From: Streptomyces sp. 11x1
GTDB lineage: Bacteria; Actinomycetota; Actinomycetes; Streptomycetales; Streptomycetaceae
Length of the DNA: 64,000 nt
Direction: 5' to 3'
NCBI RefSeq assembly: GCF_032598905.1
Contig: NZ_CP122458.1
Location: 4,737,001 to 4,801,000 of the forward strand
Translations under genes and position numbers: made by a program
Notes under the pieces: generated by a model
Seen by the model: the letters and a program-made list of their open reading frames with translations, nothing else
Database searches by the model: none
Told to the model about the DNA's origin: nothing
Shown: positions 32,416 to 37,686 of the stretch, piece after piece
Layout: each line of letters starts with the position of its first letter
Position numbering within the stretch: position 1 is the first letter of the stretch

Positions 32416-33131
32416 GCCGCGCCCCGCGCACCACGACCGACACTTCGAACGCCACTGCCGCCGCTGCCGCTACTGCGAGCACCACTGCCGCTGGTTGGGC
32501 CGGCGGCAGGCGCAGCGGCAGGCCCGCGCCGTCCCGTCTCGTCCGCCTCCTCCGCCAGGACAAGAACGACCCCTGGGCCGTCCGCCTCCTCCCCCGCATC
32601 GTCTTCGGTCTGGCCGGCGCCTACACCCTCTTCGCCATCGCCTCCCAGAGCGGCTCATCCTTCGTGATGGTCTGCGCCACGCTGCTCCTCGGCGGAACCG
32701 TCTGGCTGCTCCGCCGCCGCACCCAACTCCTCCTCGCCCTCGCCTCGACCATCCTCACCACCGCCTTCACCGGCTACTTCTCCGCGGTGGGCGACTCGGC
32801 CCGGATGACCACCAGCGCGGCCGTCACCGGAACCGCCGCGTTCGGCTACTGGGCCCTCACCGGCATGGCCCTGCTCGGCGCCTGGATGGTGAAGGAGCAC
32901 CCGGGCCGGCGCGGTGTCACGGTCGTGCTCGCCGATGTGATCCTGGTCATCGGCTCCGTCGTCGGCATGTTCGTGCCGGAGGCGGGCGTGCCGATCGGTT
33001 TCGTGGGCGTGCTCGGCGTGCTGGCCGTGCGCGGCGCATCCGCGAAGGCCATGACTGCCCGGGTCAGAAGGGTGGGCAGGGCGATACGTCGGCCGCGTCC
33101 TCGTGACACCCGTAAAACGGCGGACAGTTGA
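32412..33131 (+). CDS. Multi-pass membrane protein, last gene of the secretion-like operon
   Basis: The product has 239 residues. An Ala/Thr-rich N-terminus (~40 residues) and a basic segment precede about five or six helices, among them IVFGLAGAYTLFAIA, SFVMVCATLLLGGTVWLL, LLALASTILTTAFTGYF, YWALTGMALLGAWMV and VVLADVILVIGSVVGMFV. A basic C-terminal tail follows. No family recognised. It overlaps the 46-residue gene by four bases and ends 127 bp before the WhiB-like gene. A scaffold role in the membrane complex is inferred from context only. Confidence 0.75.
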   Translation: MSRAPRTTTDTSNATAAAAATASTTAAGWAGGRRSGRPAPSRLVRLLRQDKNDPWAVRLLPRIVFGLAGAYTLFAIASQSGSSFVMVCATLLLGGTVWLLRRRTQLLLALASTILTTAFTGYFSAVGDSARMTTSAAVTGTAAFGYWALTGMALLGAWMVKEHPGRRGVTVVLADVILVIGSVVGMFVPEAGVPIGFVGVLGVLAVRGASAKAMTARVRRVGRAIRRPRPRDTRKTADS

Positions 33132-33191
33132 GGCTCCTGTGAATGGTTCGTCGCGGCACTGTTCGTTTCCAGCCAGCACTTTGCACATGCG

Positions 33192-33221
33192 TTGCATCAG
33201 TTTGACAATTTGTTCTAGAGT
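33192..33221 (+). promoter_or_regulatory. Candidate promoter of the WhiB-like fusion gene
   Basis: TTGCAT (33192-33197) and TAGAGT (33216-33221) are spaced by 18 bp, close to the TTGACA/TANNNT pattern of housekeeping Streptomyces promoters. A closer TTGACA at 33202-33207 lacks a -10 at proper distance. Local AT content is raised. It lies 38 bp upstream of the chosen ATG. Confidence 0.45.
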
Positions 33222-33249
33222 CCCCCGCGATCACAGATCATCACGGGGG
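33222..33249 (+). promoter_or_regulatory. Inverted repeat between promoter and start of the WhiB-like gene
   Basis: CCCCCG (33222-33227) and CGGGGG (33244-33249) are complementary, separated by 16 bases that contain GATC twice. The right arm is the only purine-rich stretch that can serve as Shine-Dalgarno for the ATG at 33259. Hairpin formation could therefore hide the ribosome site, or the repeat could be an operator; both are inferences. Confidence 0.35.
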
Positions 33250-33258
33250 CTCTTACTC

Positions 33259-34875
33259 ATGCGTATGGCAAGCCATACGACGCTGGCCAGGCTGCCTGTC
33301 CGACCTGCCCGCCGGGCGGTCGACCGGGAGGCCCACATACCCGACGCGGCTCTGCCGTGCCGGCGTCGGCCGGACGTCTTCCAACACCCGCTGCTGGACA
33401 ACTCGGAGAATCCGCAAGGCCCGCACTCCTCGCTCGCCGCGGCTCCGGCACATCCAGGCGTATCACCCGATCAGCGCCGCCAACACCTCGTCCTCCTCCG
33501 CACCGCGCGCGACCTGTGCGCCTCCTGCCCACTCTGGGCGGAATGTCTGCAGGACGCCGTCGCGTACGCCGAGCCGTACGGCTACACCGCGGCCACCACA
33601 CGGGAGGACCGACGCGCGCTGCGCCGCATGCTCGACCTCGGCGACGAGAACGGCGACCTGCCGGCCCACGCCGCCGTCCGCTTCGACTCCGGCTCGCAGC
33701 CCCGACGGCTCACCCGCCTCAGGTCCCGCGCGGACGAGTCGTCGGCGACCCACTCCGCAAACCGTCGGTCGACCGCCCCGGACCTTCCCGAACTGGAGCG
33801 GATCCTCGACGCGTTCGACCAGCTCCAGCAGCTGCTGGGTCAACTGGCCCATGATCAACGCATGTTGAGGGAAGGCCCACCGCGCGCCGCTTTGACATCG
33901 CTGTTGCAATCGCACACCACCACACAGCCAACGCACAGACAGACGCCCCCTCCGGACGGGTCGCACCCCCCGTCCGGACCGTCGAACGGCAGGAGCGAGG
34001 AACCCATGGCAGCGGCCGAGGCCGGGCAACGGATCACCTTCTCGTACGAGGATCCCGCCCTGGCCGTACGGCAGGCCGTACTCGGCCCCCTGGTGCGCTC
34101 CGCCCTCCCCGCGCTCACGAGCCTCGAACAGCTCGTCGCGATGCTGACGTGCATGCCCGGCGACGCCGACCCGGCCACCGAAGCCCCGCGGGATCTGCCG
34201 GCCGTACGGGAAGCGGTCGAGTCGCTGCTCCCCGACAACGCCGAAGCCCCCTCGGACGCCGACGGAGCGCCCTTCCCTCCCCGGCGCCCCCTCACCGGCT
34301 CCGTCTCCGTCGACCTGGCCACCACCGACCCGGTGGCCGCGCTCCGCCGCGACTTCCTGGAACCGCTGCTGCGCGAACTCGCCGCCACGCTCGCGAACAT
34401 AGAGAAGGTCGCCACCATGCTGGCCGCCGCCTCCGACGACACCGGCGACGCCCGCCTGGACACCATCCGCACGGCCGTCCGCGAGATCCACGACCGCCTC
34501 CCGCGCCCGGTCACGCCCACGGCTCACCCCCTGCACGGTGGCCATCCGCCCGTGAGGACCGCAGCGGGAGCAGGAACGGGACAGACCCGCCGGGCCCCCT
34601 CCACCCCCAGCATCCGCGCGGCCGTCGAGAAGGCCGTCGCCGGCTTCCCCGGCGCCTTCTCCGCCCGCGACGTCCTGCGCGCCCTGCCCTCGGGCGTCTA
34701 CGGCGACCCGTCGAAGACCATCAGCAACGTCCTGTCCGCGCTGGTCAAGTCGGGCCGCCTGCAACGTCTCTCACGCGGCACGTACGCTCGCGTCCTGGAC
34801 GCCCTGAACATCGAGGACGTCCACGACGTCGACGACACCATCCTCCCCGAGCGGGGAGAGGCGAAGAGCGCCTGA
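33259..34875 (+). CDS. WhiB-like iron-sulfur domain fused to a C-terminal winged-helix region
   Basis: The product has 538 residues. Residues ~30-125 resemble a WhiB domain, with four cysteines (C34, and C87-x2-C90-x5-C96 in LCASCPLWAECLQ) as in Wbl [4Fe-4S] ligands. The usual G-V/I-W-G-G turn is replaced by YGYTAATTREDRRALRR, so binding to the principal sigma factor may be altered. The middle has two helical blocks. Residues ~455-515 look like a winged helix (FSARDVLRALPSGVYG, SKTISNVLSALVKSGRLQRL). Wbl proteins are usually 80-130 residues; this size is exceptional. An in-frame ATG at 34006 (residue 250) has a strong GGAGCGAGGAA site, so a shorter product is possible. It follows the secretion-like operon, so it is a plausible regulator. 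Confidence 0.72.
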   Translation: MRMASHTTLARLPVRPARRAVDREAHIPDAALPCRRRPDVFQHPLLDNSENPQGPHSSLAAAPAHPGVSPDQRRQHLVLLRTARDLCASCPLWAECLQDAVAYAEPYGYTAATTREDRRALRRMLDLGDENGDLPAHAAVRFDSGSQPRRLTRLRSRADESSATHSANRRSTAPDLPELERILDAFDQLQQLLGQLAHDQRMLREGPPRAALTSLLQSHTTTQPTHRQTPPPDGSHPPSGPSNGRSEEPMAAAEAGQRITFSYEDPALAVRQAVLGPLVRSALPALTSLEQLVAMLTCMPGDADPATEAPRDLPAVREAVESLLPDNAEAPSDADGAPFPPRRPLTGSVSVDLATTDPVAALRRDFLEPLLRELAATLANIEKVATMLAAASDDTGDARLDTIRTAVREIHDRLPRPVTPTAHPLHGGHPPVRTAAGAGTGQTRRAPSTPSIRAAVEKAVAGFPGAFSARDVLRALPSGVYGDPSKTISNVLSALVKSGRLQRLSRGTYARVLDALNIEDVHDVDDTILPERGEAKSA

Positions 34876-34903
34876 CCTGAGCCGGAAGGAACACCAGCCC
34901 CCG

Positions 34904-35173
34904 ATGACCGAACCGATCCCGAGCCAGGGTCCGGCACCCTCAGCCGCGTCCGACGCCCAGGTCCACGTCTTCTCCCCCAACGCCGGCCTCATCGACGGCG
35001 TCCCGGTCACCGCCCCGCCCTACGGCGACATCCAGGACGTCGTCCTGTCGATCCTCCAACAACGCGCCCAACAACTCGGCGCCCCCACCCCGGCGACGAT
35101 CACGGACAACCGCTACGGCGGCGCGATCCGCCTCCTGATCCACCCGGACGGGACGACGGAACAGTTGGACTGA
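34904..35173 (+). CDS. Small conserved-looking protein downstream of the WhiB-like gene
   Basis: The product has 89 residues and is cytoplasmic. It begins MTEPIPSQGPAPSAASDAQV and contains DIQDVVLSILQQRAQQLGAP, then ITDNRYGGAIRLLIHPDGTT, which suggests a helix followed by a beta hairpin. No family recognised. It is separated from the WhiB-like gene by 28 bp and is probably cotranscribed. The GGAAGGA site is 10-14 bases from the ATG, a little far. Confidence 0.65.
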   Translation: MTEPIPSQGPAPSAASDAQVHVFSPNAGLIDGVPVTAPPYGDIQDVVLSILQQRAQQLGAPTPATITDNRYGGAIRLLIHPDGTTEQLD

Positions 35174-35208
35174 GCCGACGGGCTCGGTACCACCATCGGC
35201 CCGGACTC

Positions 35209-35349
35209 TCACGAGGCCGACAGGTGTGGGAGCGGAGCGACGTGCTTGGTCTGCTCCCGCGTCGGCACTCCGTCGAAAAGCGGTGTGCGGGTACCGTCGA
35301 GTCGGCCCAGCGATGTGCCGTAACGGTCCCGGAGCCAGCCCTCTTCCAC
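35209..35349 (-). CDS. 46-residue small protein or gene remnant
   Basis: The GTG at 35349 lies four bases after GAGGAG and opens 46 codons ending in TGA at 35211-35209. The peptide is MEEGWLRDRYGTSLGRLDGT, continuing to THVAPLPHLSAS-like residues (KHVAPLPHLSAS). Codon choice is normal for the genome, unlike the other frames here. It could be a real small gene at the end of the alarmone operon, 113 bp downstream of the hydrolase gene, or a remnant of a longer gene. No function can be given. Confidence 0.45.
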   Translation of the reverse strand: MEEGWLRDRYGTSLGRLDGTRTPLFDGVPTREQTKHVAPLPHLSAS

Positions 35350-35462
35350 GGCACTCCTCTGAGGGATTTCGTCAAACCGTAGCCGGTCTGGGCGCGGTCA
35401 GACGGGCAGCATCCGACGACGCGTCGGCCCACATGCCCGGGCATCGGCGCCGGCGGCGGACG

Positions 35463-36086
35463 TCAGGCCGTCGCCGGGGGCGCCCCGTCCTCCAGGTGGC
35501 GGTAGAACTCCCGCCACTCCTCGAAGGCCGCCTCGAACCACGGAACCCCCGCGGCGAGAGGTACCAAGTGGCGGCACGTCTCACGGTAGTAGGAACGCCG
35601 CTTCTCGGGCCGCGGGTGCGTGTCGAGCCGTTGCACGTTGCTGAACCGGTCCGCCAGCTTGAGCAGCAGGACCTCCGGCGGGGCGGATCGCAGGCTCAGA
35701 AGGTAGCGGTCACGCACCTCCGCAGGATCCTCGTGTGCCTCGGGGTTCGGCTTCGTCACCCAGCCCACCCACTCCTCGACCCGGGGGCCGAACCGCTCAC
35801 CGACCTCCTCGGCAGTGCGGTCGGTGTCCTCCACGACGTCGTGGAGGACAGCCGAGACCAGCAGGTCCTCGTCGTGAACACCCGCGCCCGAGACGAGGAT
35901 CTCCACCACCTCCAGAAGGTGCTCCACATAAGGCTCACCGGCAGGCCTCTTCTGATCCCCGTGGGCCTCTTCGGCGAACGCGACGGCTTCCCCGAGGCGC
36001 TGCGCCGACACCTCAGGAGCGAGCACCGCCAAGTGTCGACGGGCGGTGTCCCAGTCGTGCCACGCGCCGAACACCCGATGGGTCAA
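35463..36086 (-). CDS. Small HD-domain alarmone hydrolase (Mesh1/SAH-like), candidate antitoxin
   Basis: The product has 207 residues. The RSH-type hydrolase pattern is complete: AHGDQKRPAGEPYVEHLLEV (H42, Q45, R47, H56), the HD pair and following ED in AVLHDVVEDTD (H82-D83, E86-D87), TKPNPEA, and LLLKLADRFSNVQRLD (D146). These residues bind Mn2+ and (p)ppGpp-type nucleotides in Mesh1 and SpoT. No synthetase or regulatory domain is attached, so it is a stand-alone small alarmone hydrolase. The TTG start overlaps the stop of the 93-residue gene (TTGA). It follows a RelA/SpoT-synthetase-like gene, so the natural role is to destroy that protein's product, as ATfaRel-type antitoxins do. Confidence 0.85.
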   Translation of the reverse strand: MTHRVFGAWHDWDTARRHLAVLAPEVSAQRLGEAVAFAEEAHGDQKRPAGEPYVEHLLEVVEILVSGAGVHDEDLLVSAVLHDVVEDTDRTAEEVGERFGPRVEEWVGWVTKPNPEAHEDPAEVRDRYLLSLRSAPPEVLLLKLADRFSNVQRLDTHPRPEKRRSYYRETCRHLVPLAAGVPWFEAAFEEWREFYRHLEDGAPPATA

Positions 36087-36364
36087 GACGACTCCTCGTC
36101 CGCAGCTTCCAGCTGCCTCTTGTATTCCGCCCACCGAGGCAGGGTCGACGGCACCTCGCCGGCCTTCGCCCTGCGGGTCTCGAATTCTCCGGCGATGCGT
36201 CGACGCTGGATCTCGGTGAGGGCTTCGTTCCTGATCGACTTCATTTCCGCGGAAGACTCACACTCCCTCTCGTCGATGACGAAAGCAGCGAGCATAAATC
36301 CGTCCGCGGTCCTTCTGCGGAACGTCGAGATCATGACGAACTTCGGCCCTGTCTCATCTGTCAC
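36083..36364 (-). CDS. 93-residue protein between synthetase-like and hydrolase genes
   Basis: The N-terminal half looks beta-rich (GPKFVMISTFRRRTADGFML, AAFVIDERE). The C-terminal half is a charged helix (MKSIRNEALTEIQRRRIAGE, PRWAEYKRQLEAADEESS). No family recognised. The GTG start overlaps the stop of the synthetase-like gene and its stop overlaps the hydrolase start, so it is locked into the operon. In a toxSAS setting it could be a second, protein-binding antitoxin or a subunit; that is inference from position alone. Confidence 0.75.
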   Translation of the reverse strand: MTDETGPKFVMISTFRRRTADGFMLAAFVIDERECESSAEMKSIRNEALTEIQRRRIAGEFETRRAKAGEVPSTLPRWAEYKRQLEAADEESS

Positions 36365-37686
36365 GGGTACCTCCTGCGAGTCTCTTCCTGATCCAACGCC
36401 GCCGCTTCTGCCTGCATCCTACGCATCACGTCGCGTTCCGCCGGAGTCGTTTCGATATGCGACTTGTACACGGTGTTGTGCTCAAGGTCGGCGGCCACGG
36501 AAGCCCGCTCTGTCGTGAGCTGGAGTTCGTATGTGTACGGTTTTCCGCCGACCTCGATGGCTACGACCATGGGAATGACACGGTAGCTCGGATTCCCGCT
36601 CTTGGGCTCCGCGTACATGTTCTCGACCTCCAGTAGGCGCCCGCCCTCGCCGGTACCGAAGTGCCCCTTGGCCTTTTCAAGAACGGATTCGAGCTGGGCG
36701 GTGTCCTCGACGGTGATTCTTGCCCCCACGGCATCGATGACGTCCCCGATCTCGTAATCCGGGCGGGCTTTTCGCCCCTCGCTCCCCTCTGTCATTCTAT
36801 TGACTTTGTCGACCAGGCCGTCTGCGGATTTCGTGCGGATGCTCAATTCGGCATCGTCGGCCTTCTCTAGGAGGCTCGTCACGTCCTCGTAGACGGCCGG
36901 CTCCACCTCGTTCTGCAGCCTCATGCCGTAGTCCTCCAGGGCGTCACGGTCGCCGTCCTCGATGGAGGCTCCGAGGGCTCGCACCGGGTCGTCCGACTTG
37001 GCCTGCTCGACGTATGCGTTCTTGCGGGACGTCCCGTCGGGCTCGAAGTTCACCTCATGCTCCACGGGCTCGAACAGGGGTCCCCGCCCGGGATTCTCCG
37101 ACCTGTACTCCTCCAAGGAACGCCCTTCCAGGGTCTCGCCCTCGGCGAGCTCCTGAATGATCTCCAGAGTCCGTGCGCCCCCGCCCTCAGGATCTTTCAG
37201 GTTCTCGATCACGTTCAGCCTGTTTGCGTCGTCCGCACCGAGCTTGGTGATCACCGAAGCCACCTCGGGATGGCGCTCGCCGAGGGCCTCTGCCACGTCG
37301 GCCAGCGGGTTATCGGACTCGTCCCCCGACTCCGGAGCGTCGGCCGCGCCACCCTCGCCGTCCTCCGCCCACGGTGCGTCAGGCTCGTTCACATCCTCTG
37401 CCTCGGCGGTGTCCGGTGCCTCGTCCCGATCTGCGGGCTCGTCGGGCTCGTTGGTCCCCTCGGCTTCGACAGGCTCGATAGACTGGGCCGACTCTTCGGG
37501 ATCTTCGGGCTCTTCGGGCTGATCCGCCCCTTCCGGCTGCTCAGCGTCCTCGGCAACCCCTTCAGCCTCCTCGGGCGCTTTGGGCTCCGCCCACGCGTCC
37601 CCGGTCTCAATCGCTGGAGGAGCCGTCGGCTTCTCAGCGACGGGTGCCGCGTCGGCCCCGCTCTCCGCGGCGTACAACTCACCCAT
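36361..37686 (-). CDS. RelA/SpoT-synthetase-like protein with a long acidic N-terminus, candidate toxSAS
   Basis: The product has 441 residues. Residues 1-125 are extremely rich in Glu/Asp/Pro; 125-280 are helical and charged. From about 280 the (p)ppGpp-synthetase order appears: IRTKSADGLVDKV (R284, K286, K294), DVIDAVGARI (D315, D318, G321, R323), YRVIPMVV (368-375), ELQLTT (387-392) and EHNTVYK (402-408). Two usual signatures are changed: H in YRxIH is Pro, and R in EIQIRT is Thr. It could therefore make an unusual product or act on tRNA as some toxSAS do, or have lost activity. No HD domain. The ATG at 37686 follows GAGGG and overlaps the HerA-like gene end by eight bases. Several stretches are AT-richer than the flanks, suggesting transfer. 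Confidence 0.75.
   Translation of the reverse strand: MGELYAAESGADAAPVAEKPTAPPAIETGDAWAEPKAPEEAEGVAEDAEQPEGADQPEEPEDPEESAQSIEPVEAEGTNEPDEPADRDEAPDTAEAEDVNEPDAPWAEDGEGGAADAPESGDESDNPLADVAEALGERHPEVASVITKLGADDANRLNVIENLKDPEGGGARTLEIIQELAEGETLEGRSLEEYRSENPGRGPLFEPVEHEVNFEPDGTSRKNAYVEQAKSDDPVRALGASIEDGDRDALEDYGMRLQNEVEPAVYEDVTSLLEKADDAELSIRTKSADGLVDKVNRMTEGSEGRKARPDYEIGDVIDAVGARITVEDTAQLESVLEKAKGHFGTGEGGRLLEVENMYAEPKSGNPSYRVIPMVVAIEVGGKPYTYELQLTTERASVAADLEHNTVYKSHIETTPAERDVMRRMQAEAAALDQEETRRRYP

Noticed and set aside
33202..33221. TTGACA at 33202-33207 with TAGAGT as a promoter
   Set aside because: The spacer would be 8 bp; the TTGCAT further upstream gives an acceptable 18 bp.
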